Of a stretch of DNA of 33,130 bases, positions 8,394 to 17,360 are shown piece by piece. This DNA is from Streptomyces griseus (GTDB taxonomy: Bacteria; Actinomycetota; Actinomycetes; Streptomycetales; Streptomycetaceae). Positions within the stretch are counted from its first letter, which is position 1. Each line of letters begins with the position of its first letter. A program made the position numbers and the translations under genes. Under the pieces are notes generated by a model that did not search any database, had not been told where the DNA came from, and was given only the letters and a program-made list of their open reading frames with translations. Where the stretch lies: the NCBI GenBank assembly GCA_002154345.1, contig MUNB01000253.1, positions 1-33,130 on the forward strand, in the 5' to 3' direction.

Positions 8394-8415
8394 GCTGTTC
8401 CCCGGTGGGGACAGC
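8394..8415 (+). other. Hairpin in the leader of the WcaI-like gene
   Basis: GCTGTTCCCC (8394-8403) and GGGGACAGC (8407-8415) pair as a 9-bp stem with one bulged T and a 3-nt loop. It lies about 30 nt before the ATG at 8446 and just ahead of the purine-rich GGGGGGGAAGG. It could be part of the 5' untranslated region or an operator; no function can be shown. Confidence 0.35.
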
Positions 8416-8445
8416 GGTTGTCGTGGGGGGGAAGGCGATCGTCCG

Positions 8446-9708
8446 ATGTCCGAAACATCAAGGCCCAGTCCGCTGCGAGGCCGCCGGCTTCTGGTGGTTT
8501 CGACCAACTACGCCCCGGAGCTCACGGGCATCGGTCCGTACGCCACCCAGCTGGCGGAGCACTGGGCCGCGTCCGGCGCCCGGGTACGGGCGCTCACCGG
8601 TATGCCGCACTACCCGTCCTGGCGGCTCGACGAGAACTACCGAGGTGTCTGGCGGACGGTGGAGATACGCGGCGGCGTCGGAGTGCACCGACGCAGGCAC
8701 TATGTGCCGCCCCGTCAGACAGCCCTGAAACGAGCCGCGTTCGAGGCGAGCGTCCTCGCCACCGGGCTGTTCGCGCCGCCGCCCGGCCGGCCCGACGCCG
8801 TGATCTCCCAGATGCCCAGCCTCGCCGGCGGCGTCATCGGAGCCCGGCTCGCCCGGCACCACCGCGTCCCCCATCTTCCCGTCGTCCAGGACCTGATGGG
8901 CGCCGCCGCCGCACAGAGCGGCATCCGGGGCGGCGGCAGGGCCGCCGCCGTCGCCGCGGCCGCCGAGCGGTACGCACTGCGCGGGGCCGCCCTCGTCGGC
9001 GTCATCCACGAGAGCTTCGTCCCCGGCGTCAGGGCCCTCGGCGTCGACCCCGGCCGCATCCGCCTCGTCCCCAACTGGACCCATGTGCAGGGCCCCACCG
9101 CCGACCGCGCCGCGACCCGCGCCCGGCTCGGCTGGCCCGACGGGGTCCCGGTGATCCTGCACTCCGGCAACATGGGTCTCAAGCAGGGCCTGGACGTCCT
9201 GGTGGACACCGCCCGCCTCGACCCCGGCCTCCGCGTCGTCCTGATGGGCGACGGAAACCAGCGCGACGCGTTGCGCGCCCGCGCCGAGGGACTCGCCAAC
9301 GTGGAGTTCCTGGAGCCCGCGCGGGCCGAGGAGTTCACCGACGTCCTCGCCGCCGCCGACGTCCTCGCGGTCACCCAGCGCGCCTCCGTCCTCGACATGA
9401 GCGTCCCCTCCAAGCTCACCTCCTACTTCACCTCCGGACGCCCCGTGCTCGCCTCCGTCGCCGACGAGGGCGGCACCGCCGACGAGGTCCGCCGCTCGGG
9501 CGCCGGGCTCCTCGTCGCCCCCGAGGACCCGGCCGCCCTGCTCGAAGCGGTCCGGAAGCTGGCCGCCGACCCGGCCGCCGCCGACGCCCTCGGGGCCGAG
9601 GGCCCGCGCTACGTCGCCCGCCATCTGAGCCGGGAGGCGGGCCTCGCCCGCTTCGACGATCTGCTCGCCGAGGCCCTGCCGGACGCACGAGGGAGCTCCC
9701 GCCGATGA
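8446..9708 (+). CDS. GT4-family glycosyltransferase, WcaI-like
   Basis: This 420-residue GT-B enzyme is predicted to add a sugar to the lipid-linked repeat unit on the cytoplasmic face. The N-terminal half starts LLVVSTNYAPELTGIGPYAT and includes GMPHYPSW, both characteristic of WcaI-type enzymes. WcaI is the putative fucosyltransferase-class enzyme of colanic acid synthesis. The C-terminal half has the donor-site glycines and LHSGNMGLKQGLD, then VPSKLTSYFTSGRPVL. The presence of gmd and a GDP-fucose synthase in the same island makes a fucosyl donor plausible, but this is inference. It ends in an ATGA overlap with the Wzz-like gene, so the two, and the flippase after them, are likely co-translated. 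Confidence 0.88.
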   Translation: MSETSRPSPLRGRRLLVVSTNYAPELTGIGPYATQLAEHWAASGARVRALTGMPHYPSWRLDENYRGVWRTVEIRGGVGVHRRRHYVPPRQTALKRAAFEASVLATGLFAPPPGRPDAVISQMPSLAGGVIGARLARHHRVPHLPVVQDLMGAAAAQSGIRGGGRAAAVAAAAERYALRGAALVGVIHESFVPGVRALGVDPGRIRLVPNWTHVQGPTADRAATRARLGWPDGVPVILHSGNMGLKQGLDVLVDTARLDPGLRVVLMGDGNQRDALRARAEGLANVEFLEPARAEEFTDVLAAADVLAVTQRASVLDMSVPSKLTSYFTSGRPVLASVADEGGTADEVRRSGAGLLVAPEDPAALLEAVRKLAADPAAADALGAEGPRYVARHLSREAGLARFDDLLAEALPDARGSSRR

Positions 9709-11399
9709 CGCCACAGCACCGCGCCCCGGACGACCAGGACGAGCCGGCGCTCCTGCGCGACCAGTTCCGCCAACTCCTGCGCTACCGCTCCCTGCTGGCC
9801 ACCGGCGTCATCATCGGCCTGCTCGGCGGCGGCTATCTCGCGCTCGGCGGCGAGGACACCTACACCGCCACCGGCGAGGTCCTCGTCCGCTCCGCGATCT
9901 CCGACCCCTTCGCCGCCGGAGCCACCGCCGACAAGGGCATCAACATCGGCTCCGAGCGCCAGACCGCCGTCAGCGACACCGTGGGCACCCTGGCCGCCGG
10001 AACGCTCCTCAAGGCGGGCGACGACGTCACGGCCCGCAAGCTGCTCGCCGGACTCCAGGTCACCAACCCGCCCAACACCCTCACCCTCCGCTTCTCCTAC
10101 ACCGGCGCCACCCCCGAACAGTCCCGCGCCCGCGCCGAAGCCCTCGCAGGCGCCTACCTGGCCCACCGCAAGGCGCGCACCGAGGAGAGCATCGAGAACA
10201 TGGCCGGAGGCTACCGCGCCCAGCTGAAGCCGCTGGAGGAGAAGCGCGACCTGCTGGAGGAACAGGCCGGTGCGGCGGCGGCCGAGGACGTCACCAGCGC
10301 CCGCGCCAACATCATCGTCTCCATCTCCGAGCTGAGCCGGAAGATCTCCGAGCTGAAGGCCCTGGACACCACCCCCGGCTACCTCAACAAGAAGCCCGTC
10401 GCCCCCACCGCGCCCACCGGCCCCGGGCTGCCCCTGCTCCTCGGCCTCGGCGGCGTCGTCGGTCTCGCGCTCGGGCTGCTGCTCTCCTGGGTGCGGCTCG
10501 TCTTCGACCCCGCCGTACGCTCCACCCGCGAGCTCGTCCACTCGCTCGGCGCACCCCTGCTCGGCACCCTGCCCCGGGAACGCGCCACCGCCGGCGGCCT
10601 GCTCGCCATCGGCCGCGGCGGCTCCCGGCTCGCCGAGGAGTACCGCGCCGTCGCGTTCCGGCTCGCCTACGACCCCGCTTTCGCCGAGAGCCGCCGTCTG
10701 CTGGTCACCTCCCCGCGCGGCAACAACGCGGCGGCCGCCGCCGCTGCCGCCAACCTGGCCGCCGCGTTCGCCGAGATGGGCCGGGACGTCCTGCTCGTCG
10801 AGGCCGATCTGCGCACCCCGTCGCTCGCCGACGACCTCGGTTCCGCCGCCCACGAGGTGCGGCCGCCGCGCTGGGCCGCCGAGGAGAGCGACGGCACCTG
10901 GCCCACCGGCGGCCGCTCCAATGTCGACGTCCCCGGCTCCGGAGCCTTCGCCCTGATCCCCGGCACCACCGCCGACAACGTCCCGCGCGCCCTGACCTCA
11001 CCGTCCGTCGGCCGCATCGTCGCCGAGGCCGACCGGCCCGGCGGTGTCGTCATCGTCCTGGCCCCGCCCGTCCTGTCCTACGCGGACGCGGTCGCCCTGG
11101 TCGACCGGGTCGAGGGCGTCATGATCGTCTGCGACCCGCGCGAGGTGCACCGCAGCGACCTGGAACGCATCCGCGAGATCATCGGAGCCTCCGGCGGCTC
11201 CGTGCTCGGCGCCCTGCTCCACCCGGCCCGGGGCCGCCTGCGCCGGGCCGAGCGCCGCGCCAAGGCCACCCGCCGCCGCTCCACCGGCGACGGAGGCGGC
11301 GGCACCCCATCCGCCGGGACGGACGCACCCGAGCTCACCGGCGATCCCGCCGAGACCCTCGGCCTGCGCTCCGTCAACCTGCCCGCCGCCCGCCGGTGA
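9705..11399 (+). CDS. Wzz/BY-kinase-like chain-length protein with degenerate ATP site
   Basis: This 564-residue protein has the Wzz-CapB/Wzc layout: TM1 about 29-47, an extracellular coiled-coil-prone region, TM2 about 242-267, then a cytoplasmic BY-kinase-like domain. The nucleotide site is broken. The Walker A position (335-347) reads TSPRGNNAAAAAA with no GK[ST], the Walker A' position reads LLVEADLR with E for the usual D, and the Walker B position (448-461) reads VVIVLAPPVLSYAD without the aspartate before PP. There is no C-terminal tyrosine cluster; the tail is Arg/Thr/Gly-rich. It probably controls polysaccharide length or export as a scaffold rather than a kinase. ATG 9705 overlaps the upstream stop and has GGGAG ahead of it. 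Confidence 0.85.
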   Translation: MTPQHRAPDDQDEPALLRDQFRQLLRYRSLLATGVIIGLLGGGYLALGGEDTYTATGEVLVRSAISDPFAAGATADKGINIGSERQTAVSDTVGTLAAGTLLKAGDDVTARKLLAGLQVTNPPNTLTLRFSYTGATPEQSRARAEALAGAYLAHRKARTEESIENMAGGYRAQLKPLEEKRDLLEEQAGAAAAEDVTSARANIIVSISELSRKISELKALDTTPGYLNKKPVAPTAPTGPGLPLLLGLGGVVGLALGLLLSWVRLVFDPAVRSTRELVHSLGAPLLGTLPRERATAGGLLAIGRGGSRLAEEYRAVAFRLAYDPAFAESRRLLVTSPRGNNAAAAAAAANLAAAFAEMGRDVLLVEADLRTPSLADDLGSAAHEVRPPRWAAEESDGTWPTGGRSNVDVPGSGAFALIPGTTADNVPRALTSPSVGRIVAEADRPGGVVIVLAPPVLSYADAVALVDRVEGVMIVCDPREVHRSDLERIREIIGASGGSVLGALLHPARGRLRRAERRAKATRRRSTGDGGGGTPSAGTDAPELTGDPAETLGLRSVNLPAARR

Positions 11400-12646
11400 G
11401 AGCCCGCACCGCCGTCCTCTGCTCGGTCGCGGACCAGGGCGTGGCGGCGCTCACCAACATCCTGGTGCTGGTGGCCGCCGCCCGGCTCTCCACCCTCGCC
11501 GACTTCGCCCGGTTCTCCGCGGTCTACCTGGTCTTCACGGTGCTCCTCGGCGTCTCGGGCGCGTACACCGGGCAGCCGCTGGTGCTCCGGCGCGGCGCGG
11601 GGGACGAGACCCGGTCCGCCTGCCGGTCCGCCGTCGCCTTCACCGTGCTCGCCGCCGCCGCGCTCGGCGCACCCCTGGCCGTCGTCTGCGCCCTCGTCCC
11701 CGGCGACACCGCCCGCGCCCTGCTGATGCTCGGCCTCGTCCTCCCGGTGGTGCTGGGACAGGACGCCGTACGCTACGCCTTCTCCACCCTCCAGCAGCCC
11801 CATCTCGCCCTGACCTCGGACCTGTTGCGGCTCGCCTGCGTGCTCGGCGCGCTCTCCGTGCAGGACTACGGGGCCTCCCCGGCCCGACTGATCGCCGTCT
11901 GGGGCCTGTCCGCCCTGCCCGCACTCCTGCTCTCCGCCGCCCTCCTGCACCGCGCCACCGCCGGATCCCCGCTGCGGCTGCGCCCGATGCTGCGGCGCGG
12001 CCACCTCGGGCAGCGCTTCACCGTCGAGTTCGGCGTGGGCAACGCGACCGGCCAGCTCTCCGTCCTCGGCCTCGGCGCGGTCGGCAACCCCCTCCTCGTC
12101 GGCGCACTGCGCGGCGCGACCACCCTCTTCGGCCCGCTCAACGTCCTCTACACCTCCGCCACGTCCTTCGGCCCGCCGCTGCTCGGCCGCATCGGCGACG
12201 AGCGCCGCCGGGTCCGGGCCACCGCGTTGCTTGCCGCCGTCCTCGCCGCGACCGCCGCCCTCTGGGCCACGGTGCTGGCCCTGCTGCCCGACACCGCCGG
12301 CCGCCAACTCCTCGGCGACACCTGGCCGGTGGCCGCCGCACTGCTCCCGGCGACCGGCAGCCAGTACGCCGCGATGGCCGTCGGCACCTGCGGGCTGCTC
12401 GCCCTGCGCATGCTCGACCCGCGTACCACGCTCGCCATCCAGATCGTCTTCTCGCTCACCGCCGTGGCCTTCCTCGCGGGCGGTTACGCCGTCGGGGGCG
12501 TCCCGGGCGCGGCCTGGGGGCTGTTCCTGGGCTCGCTCTGCAAGGCGGTCGCCACCTGGATCAGAGTGGCGCGGCTGCGCCGGCGCGCGGTGGCGCCCGA
12601 CCGGGCCGTGGCGGCCACCGAGGACGCGGTCGGCGGACGGGCCTGA
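11396..12646 (+). CDS. Wzx-like polysaccharide flippase (MOP superfamily)
   Basis: This 416-residue polytopic membrane protein has about 12 hydrophobic helices and no large soluble domain, of the length and layout of oligosaccharide flippases. It starts at GTG 11396 in a GTGA overlap with the Wzz-like gene, so it is the third gene of a coupled set after the glycosyltransferase. It is expected to move the lipid-linked repeat unit across the membrane. Sequence signatures in this superfamily are weak, so the assignment rests on topology, on segments such as GNPLLVGALRGATTLFGP, and on context. Confidence 0.75.
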   Translation: MRARTAVLCSVADQGVAALTNILVLVAAARLSTLADFARFSAVYLVFTVLLGVSGAYTGQPLVLRRGAGDETRSACRSAVAFTVLAAAALGAPLAVVCALVPGDTARALLMLGLVLPVVLGQDAVRYAFSTLQQPHLALTSDLLRLACVLGALSVQDYGASPARLIAVWGLSALPALLLSAALLHRATAGSPLRLRPMLRRGHLGQRFTVEFGVGNATGQLSVLGLGAVGNPLLVGALRGATTLFGPLNVLYTSATSFGPPLLGRIGDERRRVRATALLAAVLAATAALWATVLALLPDTAGRQLLGDTWPVAAALLPATGSQYAAMAVGTCGLLALRMLDPRTTLAIQIVFSLTAVAFLAGGYAVGGVPGAAWGLFLGSLCKAVATWIRVARLRRRAVAPDRAVAATEDAVGGRA

Positions 12647-12732
12647 AACGGGGGCTGGGCCTTCCGGGCCGGGACGGGTAAAGTCATGATCTTCGAGCGG
12701 CCGCGCCCTCGGAGTCCCCGAGGCGACCAACC

Positions 12733-13686
12733 ATGACTCTCCGCTCCACGCCCGACCGCCCCGGCCCCACCCTGCACCGGGTGTGGCGCCTTCCCGCCGC
12801 CGACGCCGTGCGGGGACGACGAGCCCTCTGGTGGACCGTCGGCCCTGCCGGTGAGCTCGCCGTCCTGCTGGTCTCCCTGAAGCACCTGAGCCGGGGCCGG
12901 TACCCCCGAGGATGGCCCGGATGGCGGCCGGACACCCCGTTCACGGGCGAGCTGGTCACGATCACGGACCACGAGGAGCGGCGCACCCGGGTGACGGACA
13001 TCCGGATCAGCCCGAGCTACCTGGCACTGCTCCCGGGCTCCCGATTCCTGCTGGTGAGCGGCCGTACGTCACGCGGCGAGAACGGAGAGTCCTGGCGGGC
13101 CAACACCGTGGTGTACTCCGCGTCGGGCTCTCCCGAAACCGAGTTCTGCCTCGGCGACGACATCGCCGCCCTGGTCACCGACGCCGACGGATCCATCTGG
13201 ACCGCCTACGGGGACGAGGGCATCTACGGCAGCCACCCCGAGTCGGGAGCGGGCCTCGCGGGCTGGAACGCCCGGGGCGAGGCGATCTGGTCACCCGGCG
13301 GACGGCTGCCCGACCACCCGCTGCAGGGGTGCACCGCCGCGACCGAGGACCACCGGGCCTGGCTCGTCTGGTACCCGGGCAGCTCCCGGGGCGGCACCTT
13401 CCTGACCCGGATCACCCCCGCCACCGGTGCCGTGACCAGCTACCGGAGCCCCGTCCAGCGGCCGGACGGCTTCGCGGTCCGCGGCAACCGGGCCGTCTTC
13501 ACCCGCCGCGACCACAACAAGCGGTTCACCGAACTCCTCCGAGCCGAACTCGACGGCGACACCTGGTCGGTGACCGACAGGGCCCGGATCCGGACGCCCG
13601 GGCGGGTCGTCATGCACTGCGGCCAGGGCCGCGACGGATTCCTCTGGATCCGGGCGGGCGACACCTGGGTGCGCGTCGAGGCCTGA
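12733..13686 (+). CDS. Hypothetical protein, beta-propeller-like, in the polysaccharide island
   Basis: I do not recognise this 317-residue protein. It has no signal peptide and no membrane segment and is rich in Trp, Arg and Gly. Several stretches resemble propeller blades: DADGSIWTAYGDEGIYG, a W-N-A-R-G-E-AIW segment, FLTRITPATGAVTSY, and GRDGFLWIRAGDTW at the end. It is likely cytoplasmic. It lies 86 bp after the flippase on the same strand and converges with the polymerase-like gene, 17 bp apart, so it may form the end of that transcription unit. The frame shows normal codon bias, whereas the long frame on the other strand does not read as a protein. Function is unknown. Confidence 0.7.
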   Translation: MTLRSTPDRPGPTLHRVWRLPAADAVRGRRALWWTVGPAGELAVLLVSLKHLSRGRYPRGWPGWRPDTPFTGELVTITDHEERRTRVTDIRISPSYLALLPGSRFLLVSGRTSRGENGESWRANTVVYSASGSPETEFCLGDDIAALVTDADGSIWTAYGDEGIYGSHPESGAGLAGWNARGEAIWSPGGRLPDHPLQGCTAATEDHRAWLVWYPGSSRGGTFLTRITPATGAVTSYRSPVQRPDGFAVRGNRAVFTRRDHNKRFTELLRAELDGDTWSVTDRARIRTPGRVVMHCGQGRDGFLWIRAGDTWVRVEA

Positions 13687-13703
13687 CCCTCGTCGCGGAT
13701 CGC

Positions 13704-15236
13704 TCAGCGCCGACGCCCTGCCCGCCGCTCCGTGAACGTGGCGATCGCCGCCAGACACAGCGCGGCGATGGCCAGCTTCCCCGCCGCCTGGAGGAGCGGG
13801 CCGCGCAGCAGGATGAAGGTGTATCCGGCGATCAGCGGCGCGGCGATGGCCAGCACGCTCCCGGGGCCCGGCCCCGCCCGGGTCACGGCCAGGGCGTAGC
13901 GGCGGTCGGTGCGGGCCGACGCGTAGCCGATCAGCGCCATTCCGCCGATCATGCCGGACGCGCCGAGATCGACCCAGAACTCCGTCCACAGCGGGGCCGA
14001 GAGGTTGGTCATCCGCAGCCCCATCCACTGCCCGACCCGGACCCCGGTGTCCTCCGGCTTCCCGCTCCACACCGCGCGCGGCACGAAGAACAGCCCGGAG
14101 CCGGCCAGTTGGCGGCCGTAGGTGTGGCCCCGGGTGTCGACCCACGAGATGGTGTTGGCGAACATCACCATCTGGTCGTAGTCCTTGGTCACCAGCGGAT
14201 CGAAGACCGAGGTCGACTGCACGGACCGCTGGCTCCCCTCCTCGTACCGGAACCTGTCCGCGTACGGGAACAGCACCAGCGCCCCCACCACGCCCGCCGT
14301 CAGCACCGTCCGGTAGACCGCCGCACTGCTCGGGAACGCGGCGAAGACGAACGCCACCACCACCGTCAGGAACCAGTAACGGGCGTTGGAGATGGGGTTG
14401 TTCACCAGCAGGTTCAGCGCCGCCAGCGCCACCCACACCAGCACCGTCGACGGTCTGCGGCGGGCCCGGTAGGAGGTGGCCAGACGGCGGGTGTAGAAGA
14501 GCAGCGCCAGCAGCGCAGGGACCTGCCCGAAGCCCTTGAGGAACGCCGAGCCGACATTGGACCCCTCCGTGACCACCCCGCTCGCGGCCACGGTCTCGTT
14601 GATCTCCTGTCTGCTGGCGAAGAAGACCGCGGGCCCGCCCAGCTTCATCACGTAGAACGCGCTCGCCGTGAACGCCACCAGCACCAGCAGCCGCAGCCGC
14701 AGCGGATGGGCGACGGCGGGCCCGCCGCCCGGGCCGCGCGCGGAGGGGGTCCGGCGGCGCAGCGGACGCCGTGAGGCCAGCAGCGCCCCCAGGTCGTACG
14801 CGGCACACCCCACCAGGACCATCGCGATGGCCGTGACCAGGTCCTGGCGCGGCCCCACCATCGGCGTGGGCGTCTGACCGATCACCACCTGGGCGAACGG
14901 CGCCACGCCCATCGCGATGTACACGAACATCCAGAAGACGCCCTGGAGCAGCCGCCGCCGGGTGGAGAGGATCATCGTCGCGAGCCGGGCGCCCGCGTAG
15001 CAGGTCAGCACCAGCTGGAGCCAGTACGCCGTGTCCCGGACCCCGCCGCCGGGCTGGGCGGCGATCACCGCGGGCAGGAAGCAGACCAGGCCGAGGATGA
15101 GCGGTACGGACAGCGCCCGCGACAGCATCGACCAGGCGATCGGCCGCTCGGCGGGACCACCGGGAGCCCCGGGCCCCCGCGGGCCCCCGACGGTGGGAGC
15201 GGCCCGCCCCGGCGCCGACGTGTGCACCGACGTCAT
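13704..15236 (-). CDS. Wzy-like O-antigen/EPS polymerase
   Basis: This is a polytopic membrane protein of about 510 residues with 10-12 hydrophobic segments. A large loop in the C-terminal half carries RFRYEEGSQRSVQ and PRAVWSGKPEDTGVRVGQWM, which resembles the periplasmic loop of O-antigen polymerases and oligosaccharide repeat-unit polymerases. I chose the ATG at 15236, preceded by GGGGGG and giving MTSVHTS; an upstream GTG at 15269 is possible but has no ribosome site. It is divergent from the GT4 gene at 15345. With the flippase and the initiating transferase it completes a Wzx/Wzy-type set. Polymerase versus ligase cannot be decided from sequence. Confidence 0.72.
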   Translation of the reverse strand: MTSVHTSAPGRAAPTVGGPRGPGAPGGPAERPIAWSMLSRALSVPLILGLVCFLPAVIAAQPGGGVRDTAYWLQLVLTCYAGARLATMILSTRRRLLQGVFWMFVYIAMGVAPFAQVVIGQTPTPMVGPRQDLVTAIAMVLVGCAAYDLGALLASRRPLRRRTPSARGPGGGPAVAHPLRLRLLVLVAFTASAFYVMKLGGPAVFFASRQEINETVAASGVVTEGSNVGSAFLKGFGQVPALLALLFYTRRLATSYRARRRPSTVLVWVALAALNLLVNNPISNARYWFLTVVVAFVFAAFPSSAAVYRTVLTAGVVGALVLFPYADRFRYEEGSQRSVQSTSVFDPLVTKDYDQMVMFANTISWVDTRGHTYGRQLAGSGLFFVPRAVWSGKPEDTGVRVGQWMGLRMTNLSAPLWTEFWVDLGASGMIGGMALIGYASARTDRRYALAVTRAGPGPGSVLAIAAPLIAGYTFILLRGPLLQAAGKLAIAALCLAAIATFTERRAGRRR

Positions 15237-15344
15237 GCGCCCCCCCGGGATCAGTGAACCGCTGAACACTCTAACGAATCAGCCCACTTGAGGGGGGCCG
15301 ATGGCTACGCTGTGAAGACGTGGCCATAGTCGAGGGGAACTCTG

Positions 15345-16508
15345 GTGAAAATCCTGCACGTTGTCACGCTCCACACTCCGGATCACGCCTTCGGCGGTCC
15401 GACGCGCGTGGCGTTCAACCTCTCCAAGGTCCAGCGGGCGAACGGCGACGACGCACGCGTCATGGCCCTCGGCGACGGCTTCCCCGGCGGTGAACTGCCC
15501 GGCCAGGTGGAGGGAGTTCCGGTCCACCTCTTCCAGGCACGCCACCTCCTCCCGATGTTCGAGGTCAGCGGCATCACCTCCGCCGGGCTGCTGCGCACGG
15601 TGCACCGCATGATGCGCGGCGCCGACCTCGTCCACGTCCATCTGATGCGGGACCTGGTGACCCTGCCCGCGGCGCTCCTCGCCCTCGCGACCCGTACGCC
15701 TTTGGTCGTGCAGACCCACGGCATGATCGACCCCACCGAGAAGAAGGTCGCCCAGCTCACCGACCTTCTCGGGGTCCGCAAGGTGCTGCGCGAGGCGGAC
15801 GCCGTCCTGCATCTGACCGAGATGGAGCGGCTCGATGTGAACGCCGTCGCCGCCCCCGTCCCGCTCACCCGCACCGTACGGCTGGTCAACGGGGTCCGTC
15901 CGCAGGAGCGCAAGCCCGCCCGCGAGCCCGGCCGCCCGCCCACCGTGCTGTATCTGGCCCGGATCCAGGAGCGCAAGCGGCCCGAGGACTTCGTCGCCGC
16001 GATGCCGCACGTCCTCGCCCGCCACCCGGACGCCCGCTTCGTGCTGGCCGGCCCCGACACCGGTGCGCTGGCCGGCACCCTGGCGCTCGCCCGGAAGCTC
16101 GGCGTGTCCGCGTCCCTCGACCACGTGGGCCCGTTGGAGCACGACGAGGTGCTGGCCGCCGACCGCGAGGCCGATGTGTATGTGCTGCCCGCGATCGAGG
16201 AACCGTTCCCGGTCTCGGTGCTGGAGGCGATGTCGGTCGGCACCCCGGTCGTCATCACCCGCACCTGCGGACAGGCCCCCGATGTGGCGGGGGCGGGCTC
16301 CGGCCGGGTCATCGACAGCCGGGTCGGCGAGGACGCGGCCAACGCCCGCAAGGTCGCCGACGCGATCCTGGAGCTGCTGGAGCCGGAGGCCGCCGAGCAG
16401 GCCGGCAAGGCCGCCTGGGAGCTGGTGAACGAGCAGTTCACCATCGAGGCCGTCACCGCCACCCTCCGGCGGACCTACGAGGACGTGGTCCGCCGGAGGC
16501 GAGGGTGA
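15345..16508 (+). CDS. GT4-family glycosyltransferase
   Basis: This 387-residue GT-B glycosyltransferase is likely to extend the lipid-linked oligosaccharide. The N-terminus ILHVVTLHTPDHAFGGPTRVAFNL is the family's acceptor-side opening, with VVQTHGMIDP in the middle. The C-terminal donor domain has VLYLARIQERKRPEDFV and the EX7E element in EEPFPVSVLEAMSVGTPVV. The GTG start at 15345 is supported by GAGGGGAAC upstream. A TACGCT hexamer at 15306-15311 is a plausible -10. The gene stands alone on this strand, converging with the GT2 gene 12 bp away. Its donor and acceptor sugars cannot be read from the sequence. Confidence 0.88.
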   Translation: MKILHVVTLHTPDHAFGGPTRVAFNLSKVQRANGDDARVMALGDGFPGGELPGQVEGVPVHLFQARHLLPMFEVSGITSAGLLRTVHRMMRGADLVHVHLMRDLVTLPAALLALATRTPLVVQTHGMIDPTEKKVAQLTDLLGVRKVLREADAVLHLTEMERLDVNAVAAPVPLTRTVRLVNGVRPQERKPAREPGRPPTVLYLARIQERKRPEDFVAAMPHVLARHPDARFVLAGPDTGALAGTLALARKLGVSASLDHVGPLEHDEVLAADREADVYVLPAIEEPFPVSVLEAMSVGTPVVITRTCGQAPDVAGAGSGRVIDSRVGEDAANARKVADAILELLEPEAAEQAGKAAWELVNEQFTIEAVTATLRRTYEDVVRRRRG

Positions 16509-16520
16509 AGGGCGTACACG

Positions 16521-17360
16521 TCAACGTATCGGCTTCTCACGGGACTTGAGCGCGATCTGCCAGCGGTAGAAGCTCATCGCCAGCGCGAAGTCGAAGCCCG
16601 CCCGGCCGTCCAGGAACCCCCGCTTGTAGAGATACATGTAGGCGAAGGACACCGCCGGCTTGAACGGCGCCTTGTGGAACAACTGCCCCTGGCGCGACTT
16701 GACCTGGCGCACCTGCTCCTTCACCTGGGGGTGCTGCTCCAGCCAGGCCTCCCAGTCCGAGTAGCGGTTGTGCCGCTCGAACCAGGCGGTCACCGGGTCG
16801 AGGTCCTGGTGCTCGATGGGGTGGGTGAGCGTGCCCACGCTCGCCGCCACCGGCTGGTAGTGGCCCTCCACCTCCCCGATGCCCGGCGCGTCCAGGTCCC
16901 CGACCTCCGGGTAGTGGCAGCGGGTCCGGTCGGTCAACGACCGCTTGCGGATGGTGTATCCGTGCCGCAGCCGCTTGCCCGAGAACCAGTAGCCGAGCGG
17001 AATGTCGTACGCGGCCGGCTTCGGGGCCGCCGGATCACGGAAGGCCTCCCGCAGCTCGGCCAGCAGCCCGGGGCTGAGCCGCTCGTCGCCGTCGAGCAGC
17101 AGAATCCAGTCCAGGTCCGTGCGGACGTTCTCCAGGCACCACTGCTTCTTGCGCGGGTGGCCGCCGTCCCAGGTGTACGTGACCACCTCCGCCCCGCACT
17201 CCTCGGCGATCTTCACGGTGTCGTCGGTGCTGTGGGAGTCCACCACGACGACCGCCTCGAAGTGGCCGAGCACCGATTTCACCGCCTCCGCGATGTTCAG
17301 ACCCTCGTTCTTCGTGGGGATCGCCACGGCTATCGGGAGTTTCGGCGTACTTGCGGTCAT
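16521..17360 (-). CDS. GT2-family glycosyltransferase, WaaE/KdtX-like
   Basis: This 279-residue enzyme has a GT-A fold. The N-terminal domain shows VAIPTKNEGLNI, the VVVVDSHSTDDT block and the metal-binding LLLDGDE (D90, D92), all typical of WaaE-like family 2 transferases. The C-terminal third (KSRQGQLFHKAPFKPA, YLYKRGFLDGRAGF) matches the conserved end of that group. The start at 17360 has AAGGAG at good spacing and overlaps the stop of the lipoprotein gene by 4 nt, so the two are translationally coupled. It is the last gene of a three-gene set behind the propeller-LamG gene. It probably adds a hexose or heptose; the donor is unknown. Confidence 0.88.
   Translation of the reverse strand: MTASTPKLPIAVAIPTKNEGLNIAEAVKSVLGHFEAVVVVDSHSTDDTVKIAEECGAEVVTYTWDGGHPRKKQWCLENVRTDLDWILLLDGDERLSPGLLAELREAFRDPAAPKPAAYDIPLGYWFSGKRLRHGYTIRKRSLTDRTRCHYPEVGDLDAPGIGEVEGHYQPVAASVGTLTHPIEHQDLDPVTAWFERHNRYSDWEAWLEQHPQVKEQVRQVKSRQGQLFHKAPFKPAVSFAYMYLYKRGFLDGRAGFDFALAMSFYRWQIALKSREKPIR

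Noticed and set aside
11078..12730. Long minus-strand frame opposite the Wzz-like and flippase genes (about 550 codons)
   Set aside because: Low-complexity composition, no motif, no ribosome site; the plus-strand genes have clear family or topology support.
13291..14808. Minus-strand frame crossing the end of the propeller-like gene and the polymerase gene
   Set aside because: It overlaps two better-supported genes, and its translation is a Gly/Arg/Ala-rich shadow of the polymerase frame.
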